Source: Clostridium simiarum (GTDB lineage Bacteria > Bacillota > Clostridia > Clostridiales > Clostridiaceae). Taken from it: 64,000 bases of DNA. A model generated the notes under the pieces. It saw only the letters and a program-made list of their open reading frames with translations. It was not told the DNA's origin and searched no databases. Within the stretch, counting starts at the first letter, position 1; each line of letters begins with the position of its first letter. The position numbers and the translations under genes were made by a program. Location of the stretch: NCBI RefSeq assembly GCF_018919175.1, contig NZ_JAHLQL010000006.1, forward strand, positions 1 through 64,000. The letters run 5' to 3'. Shown piece by piece: positions 52,919 through 61,620 of the stretch.

Positions 52919-53721
52919 TGAAAGCTTTTTGTATTGATCTTGATGGAACATTATTAAGAAGTGATAAAACGGTAAGTGATGTTAACAAAGAATCCATTAG
53001 AAAAGCAATTAATAAAGGAAATAAAGTTTTTATAGTTACTGGAAGGCCCTATTGTTTTTCAAAATATTTAGCTAAAGAAATTCATAAAGATATAGAAGTT
53101 ATATCCTTTAACGGAGCTTTCTATGATAAAGGAAAAGATATAATTATAAATTATATAAGTAACGAGGCGCTTATTGAAGCTATTGATATACTAAAGCATT
53201 CTAATTGTAAGAGCTTTTTCAAAGGGAAAAACTTATTTTATACAATAGAAGATTATGATGATAGATTTTTATATGACAATATTAATGATAAGGTTTCAGA
53301 TGAACTAAAAGTAAAGTCATATACTAATTTATCCTGGGATGAAATAGCACATAATGCTAAAGATATTATTAAAATTTTAGTATATTCCTATGATAAAAAA
53401 GAAGTTGATAAGATTAGTATAAAACTACAAAACATAAAAGGATTAACTATTAGTAGTTATATGGATATAAGTATAGATATAACTAGTGAAGATATCCATA
53501 AAGGACGGGCTGTTAAAGATGTTATGAATTATTATGGAATAAATAAATCGGAAATAGTAGCCATAGGTGATTCTGAAAATGATATTCCTATGCTAAAAGA
53601 AGCTGGATATAGTATAGCTATGGGGAATGCAAAAGAAGAAATAAAAGAAATTTGTAATATGATAACATTGTCAAACGATGAAGATGGAGTATCCTATGCC
53701 ATAGAAAGTATAATAAATTAA
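52918..53721 (+). CDS. HAD-family Cof-type sugar phosphatase
   Basis: A 267-residue HAD hydrolase, subclass IIB (Cof). Nucleophile region FCIDLDGTLLRSD at the start, Thr in VFIVTGRPY (motif II), Lys in HKGRAVKDV (motif III) and motif IV IGDSENDIPML. The cap (about 80-190) is of the Cof type. Such enzymes remove phosphate from sugar phosphates or flavins. It is translationally coupled to the alcohol dehydrogenase, suggesting it dephosphorylates an overflow product of the same pathway. Confidence 0.88.
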   Translation: MKAFCIDLDGTLLRSDKTVSDVNKESIRKAINKGNKVFIVTGRPYCFSKYLAKEIHKDIEVISFNGAFYDKGKDIIINYISNEALIEAIDILKHSNCKSFFKGKNLFYTIEDYDDRFLYDNINDKVSDELKVKSYTNLSWDEIAHNAKDIIKILVYSYDKKEVDKISIKLQNIKGLTISSYMDISIDITSEDIHKGRAVKDVMNYYGINKSEIVAIGDSENDIPMLKEAGYSIAMGNAKEEIKEICNMITLSNDEDGVSYAIESIIN

Positions 53722-53727
53722 AAAGAA

Positions 53728-53775
53728 TTGAAAGATCTACTTATAAATATAAAAGTAGGTCTTTCAAGTCTTTTC
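53728..53775 (+). terminator. Terminator of the dehydrogenase-phosphatase operon
   Basis: TTGAAAGATCTACTT and AAGTAGGTCTTTCAA (15 bp, one G-U pair), followed by GTCTTTTC. Confidence 0.85.
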
Positions 53776-54105
53776 AAATTAAGAGAAAACATAAGACTAG
53801 TTATATAAAATACTATAAATTTTAAATAAATAGTAATTTTTTTCATATAAAAAGCAGTAAACTCCATTAAGAATTTACTGTTTGATAGTTTAATCGCATT
53901 AAAATTAAGAATGTGTAAATTATTTTATGTAAATCTTAAAAATTATATTAGCTAATCCGTTAAGTTGAGGAAATTCATATTATTTTTGTTGTATTAAGGA
54001 GATGACAGAAAATTCATATAATTCTTGACATAAAAATTTTATTAAAGTAGCCTTATATTATGAGTTAACCTTAGCTCTCAAATTTAAAATAGGAGAGTGA
54101 AATTA

Positions 54106-54251
54106 TGTAACATTCAACATGACCGTAAACAAGGACTTGATACTGTTTGGTCATCATCTATGATTTAACAGATGGTACAATTTTTAGAGTAGAAGGAAAT
54201 CCTTCACGAAAAGCATTCAAACAAGATAAAAGGTTTAGCCACGCAAAATGA
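54106..54251 (+). pseudogene. C45/choloylglycine-hydrolase-type amidase, C-terminal fragment
   Basis: Two frames together give RKQGLDTVWSS, then IYDLTDGTIFRVEGNPSRKA and FKQDKRF. This is the end of linear amide C-N hydrolases of the acyl-CoA:6-APA acyltransferase group, with their TVWSSVYDL and EGNPSR-x-x-F. A frameshift lies between the two pieces and the catalytic N-terminal cysteine part is missing. Elsewhere between 53,776 and 54,359 the DNA is AT-rich; a TTGACA near 54,024 and a ribosome site before 54,105 may be what is left of its promoter and start. Confidence 0.6.
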
Positions 54252-54359
54252 GCATATTCTTTATTTGAAAATTTGAAATAAGAAGATCCAAATGAAGTAT
54301 TATATAAGCTATAGATGATTATATAATTATTTTAAAGACAAAAGGTAAGGAAGATGATA

Positions 54360-55214
54360 ATGGTTTATTTAAATGTTTTTACATTTCCAAATGATGATAT
54401 GGAATTTGACTTTTTAATAGAGGAAAAAAGAACGTGCTATGACTCTTTTTATCCATTTAAGATATTATCGAGACATGGTTTTGAAAGAGTTGACTTTGAG
54501 CCAATTACGATTTTATATGGTGGAAATGGTTCGGGAAAATCAACGGCATTAAATGTGATAGCAGAAAAGGCAGGAATCAATCCAGATTCTATCTATAATA
54601 AATCTAATTTTTATTCAGATTATGTGAACATGTGTGAGATGCAGCTTGAAGATGGCATCCCTAAAAATAGCAGAATTATAACAAGTGATGATGTATTTGA
54701 TTATATGTTGAATATCCGTAACCTTAACGAAGGAATTGACCAAAAGAGGGAAAAGCTTTTTGAAGAATATTTGGAGGCTAAATATTCCCATTTCCAAATG
54801 AAGTCTATAGCAGATTACGAGCAACTAAAAAAAGTAAATACTGCTAGAAGTAAAACGCAGTCACGGTTTATAAGAAATGAATTGATGGATAATGTGAGAG
54901 AATATTCAAATGGGGAAAGTGCATTCAAATATTTTATTGAAAAAATTAATGAAAACGGGCTATATATATTGGATGAACCTGAAAACAGTCTTTCTCCAAA
55001 ACGTCAGATGGAATTAATGAAGTTTATTGAGGATTCGGCACGTTTTTTAGGCTGTCAGTTTATTATATCAACACATTCGCCATTTCTGCTTGCCATGGAT
55101 GGAGCAAAAATATATGATCTTGATGAAGATCCAGTGGATGTTAAAAAGTGGACAGAATTAGAAAATGTACGCACATATTATGAATTTTTCAGAAGATATG
55201 AAAGTAAGTTTTGA
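54360..55214 (+). CDS. AAA/ABC-type ATPase of unknown role
   Basis: A 284-residue ATPase. Walker A ILYGGNGSGKSTALN (about residue 49), a coiled middle (about 110-180, EGIDQKREKLFEEYLEA), a signature-like YSNGESAF, Walker B GLYILDEPENSLSP and switch His in IISTHSPFLLA. This matches predicted ATP-binding proteins involved in virulence or phage exclusion, related to OLD/RecF-type ATPases without a nuclease domain. ATG 54360 lies eight bases after AAGGA; an ATG at 54354 overlaps that site. No partner gene is attached, so the role is open. Confidence 0.72.
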   Translation: MVYLNVFTFPNDDMEFDFLIEEKRTCYDSFYPFKILSRHGFERVDFEPITILYGGNGSGKSTALNVIAEKAGINPDSIYNKSNFYSDYVNMCEMQLEDGIPKNSRIITSDDVFDYMLNIRNLNEGIDQKREKLFEEYLEAKYSHFQMKSIADYEQLKKVNTARSKTQSRFIRNELMDNVREYSNGESAFKYFIEKINENGLYILDEPENSLSPKRQMELMKFIEDSARFLGCQFIISTHSPFLLAMDGAKIYDLDEDPVDVKKWTELENVRTYYEFFRRYESKF

Positions 55215-55386
55215 TGTTGTTCTTTTTTTGTACTTATGATTAGTAGGCGAGGTTAGAAAAAAAATTCCTGATATTACAAATGACCATAGGGAGCGAGAGA
55301 AACTAGTATAATCAAATATAATTATGATAACCGAATTTTTAAATAAAAAAATTGATTACTTATTATTATAAGAGGGATGTGTAAAT

Positions 55387-55515
55387 ATGAAGTCAGCTTT
55401 TTTAATTATTGACATACAAAAGGGAGGTTGTGAATGGAGTGTCACTACTTCAAAATGGTATTGCAGGTGTTGAATATGAAGAAGCAAAAAATGCAGATTA
55501 TAAGACTAGTAGTTA
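55387..55515 (+). pseudogene. Isochorismatase-family N-terminal remnant
   Basis: MKSAFLIIDIQKGG at 55387 is the standard opening of isochorismatase-like cysteine hydrolases (LIIDIQ-x-G). The frame breaks within 30 codons and short unrelated pieces follow. The rest of the 364-bp gap between the ATPase and acetyltransferase genes is AT-rich with nothing recognised. Confidence 0.4.
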
Positions 55516-55578
55516 GTATTGATGCATTGGAATATTTTTTAGAAAGTGCTGGTAAAAATTTGAGAAGGAGTAGAGATT

Positions 55579-56133
55579 TTGAGGGAACTTTTATTAAGGG
55601 GTAAAAGAATTTATTTAGAAACTCTTACAACTAAAGTTGATGCAAAAATGCTTCAAGAAAACATAAATGATATTGAACAAACAAAATATATGTATACAGT
55701 TCCATATCCATATACTTTGGAAGATGCAGAAAGTTATTTGAAATATTTAAATTCTATAAGTGATGATTCTTCAATTGAACTTGGAATCTTTGATAATTTT
55801 ACAGAAGAATTTATAGGAGTTGTATCTTTAGAGAATATCAATCATAATTATGGAAATGGCGAAATTGGGTATTGGATAAGAAAAAGATTTTGGAAGAAGG
55901 GTTATGCTAAAGAAGCGACACAAATGCTTATTAAATATGCATTTCAAGAATTAAAGTTAATTAGAATATATGCAACTTTACAAAAGGAGAATACAGGATC
56001 TTTAGCTTTATTAACTAATTTAGGGTTTCAAGTAGAAGGGTTAATGCGAAAAAGTGTTAAAAATAAGGGAACCCTAGTTGATAGATATATTTGTTCATTG
56101 CTAATAGAAGATTATAAACCTCATTTGAAGTAG
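55579..56133 (+). CDS. GNAT-family N-acetyltransferase (RimJ/RimL type)
   Basis: A 184-residue acetyltransferase. RGKRIYLETLTTK starts the fold; IGYWIRKRFWKKGYAKEATQMLIKYAF (residues about 95-121) holds the acetyl-CoA loop, and KENTGSLALLTNLGFQVEG is the C-terminal motif. It starts at TTG with AAGGAG nine bases upstream. The acceptor is probably a protein N-terminus or small amine; it cannot be told from sequence. Confidence 0.85.
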   Translation: MRELLLRGKRIYLETLTTKVDAKMLQENINDIEQTKYMYTVPYPYTLEDAESYLKYLNSISDDSSIELGIFDNFTEEFIGVVSLENINHNYGNGEIGYWIRKRFWKKGYAKEATQMLIKYAFQELKLIRIYATLQKENTGSLALLTNLGFQVEGLMRKSVKNKGTLVDRYICSLLIEDYKPHLK

Positions 56134-56168
56134 TTATGGAGAACCCTACCATAAATAAATGAGCTTTG

Positions 56169-56210
56169 TAGCCTTAAGAGTTGAAATAACATACTTAAGG
56201 CTATTTTTTC
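56169..56210 (+). terminator. Terminator after the acetyltransferase gene
   Basis: TAGCCTTAAG and CTTAAGGCTA (perfect 10 bp), followed by TTTTTT. Confidence 0.88.
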
Positions 56211-56300
56211 ACGTAAAAATACCCTATCATAAGTAATAAAATATAATAAGTTTAGCAGTGGAGGATTCCAGAATAATTATATTAGTTAAAGTATAGAACT

Positions 56301-56331
56301 TGTATAGTTTAAATTAATTTGCGTAATACTA
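56301..56331 (+). promoter_or_regulatory. Sigma-G-like forespore promoter of the ger operon
   Basis: TGTATA (56301) - 18 bases - AATACTA (56325) differs at one position in each box from the sigma-G consensus (TGAATA, CATACTA). It lies 57 bp before gerKA. Germinant receptor operons are transcribed in the forespore. Confidence 0.6.
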
Positions 56332-56387
56332 TATAAAACACTCCATACATGTAAAAAAATATAAATGATATCAGGGATGGATATATT

Positions 56388-57866
56388 ATGTTTAATTTAA
56401 ACTCAGAGTTAGAAACAAATTTAAATCAGCTAAAAGCATTATTCCAAAAGGATGATATTGTTAAATTTAGAACTTTTAATAGTAAAGATTCTAAAATACG
56501 ATGTGGTATTGTTTTTATAGATGGATTGACTGATAAAACCATTATAAATGAAAATGTAATAAAACCTATAGTAAATTCTAAAAATCATAATTCTCTAAAA
56601 AGTTGTGAATTATGTAGTTATATTGAGGAGAGCGTTGTTTTATGTGATGAAGTTGAAAAAACTAAAGATGTAAATGTAATAATTACTTCTATTATGTACG
56701 GTAAAACAGCTCTTTTTATAGATGGTGTTTTTGGAGCACTTATTTTAAACACTAAAGGAGCACCAACAAGAGCTATTAGTACTCCGCCATCTGAAAATGT
56801 AGTAAGAGGTTCCCGAGAAGGCTTTACAGAAAGTATTCTAGTAAATATAAATCTTATAAGAAAAAGGATTCAAGATCCAAATTTAAAGATTGAGTTTAAT
56901 GAAATAGGGAGAAGAACTAAAACTAAAATTTGTATTGTTTATATTAAAGATATTGCACAGGATGAAATTGTTAATGAAGTAAAAAAGAGATTAGATAATA
57001 TTGATATAGATGGAATTTTAGAATCAGGGTATATTGAAGAATTTATTAAAGATGAACCTCTATCTCCTTTTAAGACTATAGCCAATACCGAAAGACCTGA
57101 TGTTGCAGCGGGTAAGCTCTTAGAAGGGCGAGTTGTAATTATCTGTGATGGTACTCCCTTTGTTTTATCCCTTCCATGTTTATTTATTGAATTATTTCAA
57201 GCAAGTGAAGACTACTATAATAATTATCTATTTTCTTCGTTTAATAGACTTTTAAGGATCATTTGCTTTTTTTTAACTACTAGTACACCTGCAATTTATG
57301 TTTCTGTTGTTGCATACCATCAAGAAATGATACCCACCAGCCTTTTTATGAGTATTGCCTCTTCAAGAGAAGGATTACCTTTTCCAACAATAGTTGAGGC
57401 TATTTTTATGCTTTTAACATTTGAAATATTGAGAGAAGCAGGAGTTAGACTTCCACAGCAAATAGGTCAGGCAATAAGCATAGTAGGTGCACTTGTACTT
57501 GGAGAAGCGGCTGTGTCAGCAAAATTTATAAGTGCACCAATGGTAATTGTAGTTGCATTAACAGGTGTATCAGGTTTTGCTGTTCCATCTATGTTGGAAT
57601 CTGTAATAGTTTTGAGACTTCTTTTTTTAATTGCCTCCTTTATATTAGGATTATATGGTTATATTTTTGCTATAATTGGACTTTTTACTTACTTGATGTC
57701 AATGAAATCCTTCGGAGTAAACTATATGGAATATACGGATATAATAAGTAAAGAAAATATAAGAGATACAGCTATTAGAGTTCCACATTGGCTTATGAAA
57801 TATAGACCTAAGTTTATTGTGAAAAACAGAATACGAATGCATCAGAAAAGAAGGGACTTACAATGA
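56388..57866 (+). CDS. gerKA: Spore germinant receptor A subunit
   Basis: A 492-residue GerA-family A subunit. The N-terminal cytoplasmic domain (about 1-280) contains SREGFTESILVNINLIRKRI; then four to five membrane segments (about 285-440), with PFPTIVEAIFMLLTFEILREAG and RLPQQIGQAISIVGALVLG as the most conserved stretch. It sits in the inner spore membrane and assembles with the C and B subunits into an ion channel that responds to germinants. It overlaps gerKC by 4 bp. Confidence 0.93.
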   Translation: MFNLNSELETNLNQLKALFQKDDIVKFRTFNSKDSKIRCGIVFIDGLTDKTIINENVIKPIVNSKNHNSLKSCELCSYIEESVVLCDEVEKTKDVNVIITSIMYGKTALFIDGVFGALILNTKGAPTRAISTPPSENVVRGSREGFTESILVNINLIRKRIQDPNLKIEFNEIGRRTKTKICIVYIKDIAQDEIVNEVKKRLDNIDIDGILESGYIEEFIKDEPLSPFKTIANTERPDVAAGKLLEGRVVIICDGTPFVLSLPCLFIELFQASEDYYNNYLFSSFNRLLRIICFFLTTSTPAIYVSVVAYHQEMIPTSLFMSIASSREGLPFPTIVEAIFMLLTFEILREAGVRLPQQIGQAISIVGALVLGEAAVSAKFISAPMVIVVALTGVSGFAVPSMLESVIVLRLLFLIASFILGLYGYIFAIIGLFTYLMSMKSFGVNYMEYTDIISKENIRDTAIRVPHWLMKYRPKFIVKNRIRMHQKRRDLQ

Positions 57867-59029
57867 AGAAACATAAAAAAATATGCTTTTTTATATTGCT
57901 AACACTTCTTTTAAATATTACTGGATGTACTGTTTACACTGAAATAAATAATCTTCCATTAATATTAGGAGTCTCTATTGATAAAAAAAATAATGATAAA
58001 TATATTTTAACCGTTGAGGTTTTTAAACCAGCAGTATCTTCAAAGGAAAAAAATACTGAAATAAATACTGAAATATTACAAGCAGAAGGACTAACTATTT
58101 TGGATGCAATTAGAAATTTAGTTATTAAACTTGGTAAAAGAGCATATTGGACTCATCTTAAAGTTTTTATTATTAGTAAAAATATTGCTGATGAAGGCAT
58201 TTCTCCTATACTAGATATGTTCAATAGGAATGCTCATATAAGAAAGGAGTTTCCAGTACTTATAGCAAACGATGAAAATGCATACGATATATTTTATAAG
58301 GGAAAGGAAAAACTTAAAGAACCTGTATCAATTTTTCTTAATGATACCGTTAAAAGTGTTGATAAGGTTTCAAAATATGATTATGTTAAATTTTATGAAC
58401 TTATAGATGATATAAGTAGTGAAGGACAAAATCTAGTTTTACCTTTAATTAATATGGACTCTATGGAAGATGAGAAAATTCCATTAGTTTACGGCCTTGC
58501 AGTATTTAAAAAAGATAAAATGGTGGGAATATTAGATTCAAATGAAAGTAAAACTTTAAGACTTATTAAAAATAAAGAAAAAGGCGGAGCATTGATTGTA
58601 CAATGGTCTGAAAATAATGAACAGCAAAATGTAACTCTAGGAATTATAAAAAGTAAAACAAAGCTTCAATTATTATATGATGAAAAGAACCTTAACATAA
58701 ATATTAAGACAACTAGTATAACAGAAATTGTAGAAATAATGAATTATAAAATAGATGTTTTAGAGGAGAATGGAAGAGAAAATCTCAAAAAGGAAGCTGA
58801 AAATAAAATTAAAAAAGATATTGAAACTCTCCTGTTTAAACTTCAACATGAGCTTGAATGTGATGCTATTGGTATTGGAAAAAATATTAAAGAAAAACAT
58901 CCAAATGTATGGAAGAAATATGAAAATAATTGGTCTAATGCTTTTGTATCTATCCAATTCAACATAAGTGTTGATGTTGAGATTAAGGGAACTGCATCAA
59001 TATCAGAACAACTTAAGGTGGAGGATTAA
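57863..59029 (+). CDS. gerKC: Spore germinant receptor C subunit (lipoprotein)
   Basis: A 388-residue lipoprotein. The signal peptide with lipobox LNITGC puts the lipidated cysteine at residue 22. The Ger(x)C family features LILGVSIDKK, YWTHLKVFIISKNIADEGI, REFPVLIA-like KEFPVLIAND, and a C-terminal Spore_GerAC domain (from about residue 210) are present. It anchors on the outer face of the inner spore membrane and completes the receptor. It overlaps gerKA by 4 bp. Confidence 0.93.
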   Translation: MKKHKKICFFILLTLLLNITGCTVYTEINNLPLILGVSIDKKNNDKYILTVEVFKPAVSSKEKNTEINTEILQAEGLTILDAIRNLVIKLGKRAYWTHLKVFIISKNIADEGISPILDMFNRNAHIRKEFPVLIANDENAYDIFYKGKEKLKEPVSIFLNDTVKSVDKVSKYDYVKFYELIDDISSEGQNLVLPLINMDSMEDEKIPLVYGLAVFKKDKMVGILDSNESKTLRLIKNKEKGGALIVQWSENNEQQNVTLGIIKSKTKLQLLYDEKNLNINIKTTSITEIVEIMNYKIDVLEENGRENLKKEAENKIKKDIETLLFKLQHELECDAIGIGKNIKEKHPNVWKKYENNWSNAFVSIQFNISVDVEIKGTASISEQLKVED

Positions 59030-59033
59030 AGAT

Positions 59034-59228
59034 ATGCTATTTTTAGTGATTGTATTCTGTGTATTGTTAATAATTACTGAAATAATAACCTTGTATAAAA
59101 CTCAAAAAAAACAAGAACTAAAGGTATACATTATACTAAGTATAATTTTATTAACGGTTTCTTTTTTAGAATATCTTCAGTTGGTTCCAAGACATCTTAT
59201 AAAAGCTATATCAAAATTTTTTATATAA
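59034..59228 (+). CDS. Small two-helix membrane protein of the ger operon
   Basis: A 64-residue protein with two hydrophobic segments (about 1-18 and 29-46) and a basic C-terminus. GGTGGAGG lies before ATG 59034. It lies 4 bp after gerKC and 17 bp before gerKB. Small D-type subunits occur in some ger operons; this may be one. No family was recognised from its sequence. Confidence 0.7.
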   Translation: MLFLVIVFCVLLIITEIITLYKTQKKQELKVYIILSIILLTVSFLEYLQLVPRHLIKAISKFFI

Positions 59229-59245
59229 AATAAGTAAGGTGAGAT

Positions 59246-60340
59246 ATGAATGAAAAAATAACAGACAAACAAGGGATAAGTATTATATTTCTAGCGACAC
59301 TGGGATCCACACTTGTTTTAGGAACAGCAAGGCCTGCGAGCAGAGATGCATGGATTTCTATTATTTTTGCAGTAATAATATCTTTAATTATGGGATTATG
59401 TTATGCAAGATTGTTTAGCAATTTTCATGGTAAAAATCTCTTTGAAATATGCCAAATTGTTTTTGGAAAAATATTAGGGAAGATATTTATTATACTATTT
59501 ATTTGGTATTCTTTACTTATTAATGCTTTTATAATAAGAGATATTGGGGAGTTTATATACATAATTGGAGTAGTACGTATACGAGAAATATCTCAAGTTT
59601 TTACAATGACCATAACAATATTATTGTGTATATATATGACAAAGAAAAGTGTCTCTGTTTTGGGAAGATTCTGTGCTTTTTTTCTTCCTTTGGTAGTTTT
59701 TATGATAGTATTGGGCTATATTCTATCCTTAAATAATATGTCCCCTAAAAATTTACTTCCCGTTATGTATGATGGTATAAGGCCTATAATTGAGGGAACG
59801 TTATCTTCCATAAGCTTTCCTTTTACAGAAAGTATTGTTTTTATAATGATATTTGATTCACTAGAAAATAAATCTTCAATTGGGAAAGTTTTAACTAAAG
59901 GTGTGTTATTTGCAGGTATATTGCTTTTTATTATGGCTATATGTGATATTATGATTTTAGGAACTAATACTCTAATTACTTCTTATTTTCCTTCATATAC
60001 AGCTTTAAAAAGAATTGAAGTAGGAAATTTTTTAGAAAGAATAGAAGTAACTATAATCTTAAGTTTTATATTCGGGGTTTTTGTTAAATCTACCTGTTAT
60101 TTAATAGCCACCTGTAAAGGAATTGCTACTCTTTTTAATTTAAAAGACTATATTCTTATCTCTACTCCAGTAGGTTTATTAGTGGTTAGCATTTCATATC
60201 TCCTTTATGATAATATTAAAGAATTATTAGAAATGACACAATTTGATACTTATAATGGTATATTTTTTCAAATCATACTTTTCTTTATCTTATTTATAGG
60301 TGCAGAAATAAAAATTAGGAAGAGGAAAAGTATAAATTAG
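59246..60340 (+). CDS. gerKB: Spore germinant receptor B subunit
   Basis: A 364-residue member of the amino acid-polyamine-organocation superfamily (Spore_permease) with ten membrane helices. The start ITDKQGISIIFLATLGSTLV and the inner SFPFTESIVFIMIFDSL loop are conserved in GerB proteins. This subunit is thought to bind the germinant. It is the last gene of the operon; the terminator at 60,538 follows. Confidence 0.92.
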   Translation: MNEKITDKQGISIIFLATLGSTLVLGTARPASRDAWISIIFAVIISLIMGLCYARLFSNFHGKNLFEICQIVFGKILGKIFIILFIWYSLLINAFIIRDIGEFIYIIGVVRIREISQVFTMTITILLCIYMTKKSVSVLGRFCAFFLPLVVFMIVLGYILSLNNMSPKNLLPVMYDGIRPIIEGTLSSISFPFTESIVFIMIFDSLENKSSIGKVLTKGVLFAGILLFIMAICDIMILGTNTLITSYFPSYTALKRIEVGNFLERIEVTIILSFIFGVFVKSTCYLIATCKGIATLFNLKDYILISTPVGLLVVSISYLLYDNIKELLEMTQFDTYNGIFFQIILFFILFIGAEIKIRKRKSIN

Positions 60341-60537
60341 CTTAGCAATGCTTCTTCATTTATTGGTAATGCAACCACATGGGGAGAAGTGAAAATTAAG
60401 TTTGATGAATCACCTGGTAGGGTATCTGCATCTAAAAAGAGCGCCTTTCTGATTGGTAAAACAGTCAGCTAATTTAACCAGTGAGATTATGATCATAGGC
60501 TTTGTTAAAGTTAAAATAAATTTAATAAGAAAATTCA
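60341..60537. other. Non-coding or decayed stretch after the ger operon
   Basis: An open stretch ending at 60472 would encode IGNATTWGEVKIKFDES and VSASKKSAFLIGKTVS but lacks a start codon and ribosome site. No family was recognised. It may be the tail of a lost gene. Confidence 0.35.
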
Positions 60538-60577
60538 AGGATACTAAGATGAAAAAAATCTTGGTATCCTCTTTTAT
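60538..60577 (+). terminator. Terminator between the ger and ars operons
   Basis: AGGATACTAAGAT and ATCTTGGTATCCT (13 bp, one G-U pair) followed by CTTTTAT. Between here and the ars promoter the DNA is very AT-rich with no gene. Confidence 0.8.
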
Positions 60578-60823
60578 ATGGCTCTGTTAGACTTAATTAT
60601 TCATTTACATTATAAAAAAATGATTTGAAAAATCTTTACTACTATATGCATCCCTGGATGATGGATTTTCTGTGGCTACAATATTATATTAACAAGAAAA
60701 TGAGGTAAATATAAAATATATTCACATTTAATATTTTACCTGCATAATATAGGGCTATATAGATAAGTATATATATTGCTTTATATATAAGTACTAAATT
60801 AATGTTAAAAAACATAGAAAGTA

Positions 60824-60878
60824 TTGACATTATATAGCTGATTAACTATACTGAATATATAGATGATTATCTATATAG
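60824..60878 (+). promoter_or_regulatory. ars operon promoter and ArsR operator
   Basis: TTGACA (60824) - 18 bases - TATACT (60848). Directly downstream, TATATAGAT and ATCTATATA form a perfect 9-bp inverted repeat with spacer GATT (60857-60878), covering the expected transcription start. ArsR would block transcription there until it binds arsenite. Confidence 0.8.
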
Positions 60879-60888
60879 GAGGGATTAA

Positions 60889-61212
60889 ATGAATTTAAAT
60901 TATGATGATAATGCAAAAATTATTAAGGCACTATCAGATAGTAATAGATTAAAAATAATTGATATATTGTCCTGTGGAGAAAGGTGCGCTTGTGATATAT
61001 TAGAACACTTTGAATTTACTCAGCCAACACTTTCCCACCATATGAAGGTTTTAATGGACTGTGGACTTGTAGAATCTAGAAAGGAAGGATTATGGAGTTA
61101 TTATTCCCTTAATAATTCTAACTGCAACAAGCTTATTTTATTTCTTATGAATCTTATGACAGATACAGATGATTGTATCTGTAAAGATAAACATAAATGT
61201 GAATGTAAATAA
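60889..61212 (+). CDS. arsR: ArsR-family arsenite-responsive repressor
   Basis: A 107-residue winged-helix repressor. The metalloid-binding pair is Cys33 and Cys35 (GERCACDILEHF), matching Cys32/Cys34 of the classical ArsR (ELCVCDL), with Cys29 close by as a third ligand. The recognition helix is TQPTLSHHMKVL. The C-terminus carries further cysteines (CICKDKHKCECK) that could bind metal. TAGGAGGG precedes ATG and the operator lies just upstream. First gene of the operon. Confidence 0.93.
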   Translation: MNLNYDDNAKIIKALSDSNRLKIIDILSCGERCACDILEHFEFTQPTLSHHMKVLMDCGLVESRKEGLWSYYSLNNSNCNKLILFLMNLMTDTDDCICKDKHKCECK

Positions 61213-61228
61213 AAAGGAGTGAATGAAT

Positions 61229-61600
61229 ATGAAAAAAATGATAATTTTTGATCCAGCTATGTGTTGTTCAACAGGAGTTTGTGGACCCTCTGTGGACCGT
61301 GAACTGTTAAGAGTTTCTACAGTAATAAATAATCTAAAGAATAATGGGATACTAGTTGAAAGACATAACTTAACTAGTAACCCACAAATATTTGTTGACA
61401 ACAAGGAAATAAACAAGATATTAAATGAAGGGGGAGTAGAGGTACTTCCAGTTACAATGGTTGATGGGGTTATTGTAAAAACAAAAGCCTATCCAACTAA
61501 TAAAGAGTTTTGTGAAATTTTAGGTATAGCAGAAGAAGATTTAAAAGCTAATATAAAAAAACCATCTAGTAGTTGTGGATGTAAAGGTGGATGTTGTTAA
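61229..61600 (+). CDS. arsD: Arsenic metallochaperone ArsD
   Basis: A 123-residue thioredoxin-fold protein. Cys12, Cys13 and Cys18 (MCCSTGVCGPSVD) form the arsenite site that hands As(III) to ArsA. A C-terminal CGCKGGCC adds four more cysteines. ATG 61229 is nine bases after AAGGAG; the ATG at 61223 is too close to it. It lies 16 bp after arsR and 20 bp before arsA. Confidence 0.93.
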   Translation: MKKMIIFDPAMCCSTGVCGPSVDRELLRVSTVINNLKNNGILVERHNLTSNPQIFVDNKEINKILNEGGVEVLPVTMVDGVIVKTKAYPTNKEFCEILGIAEEDLKANIKKPSSSCGCKGGCC

Positions 61601-61620
61601 AACAGAAAAGAGGGATATTA

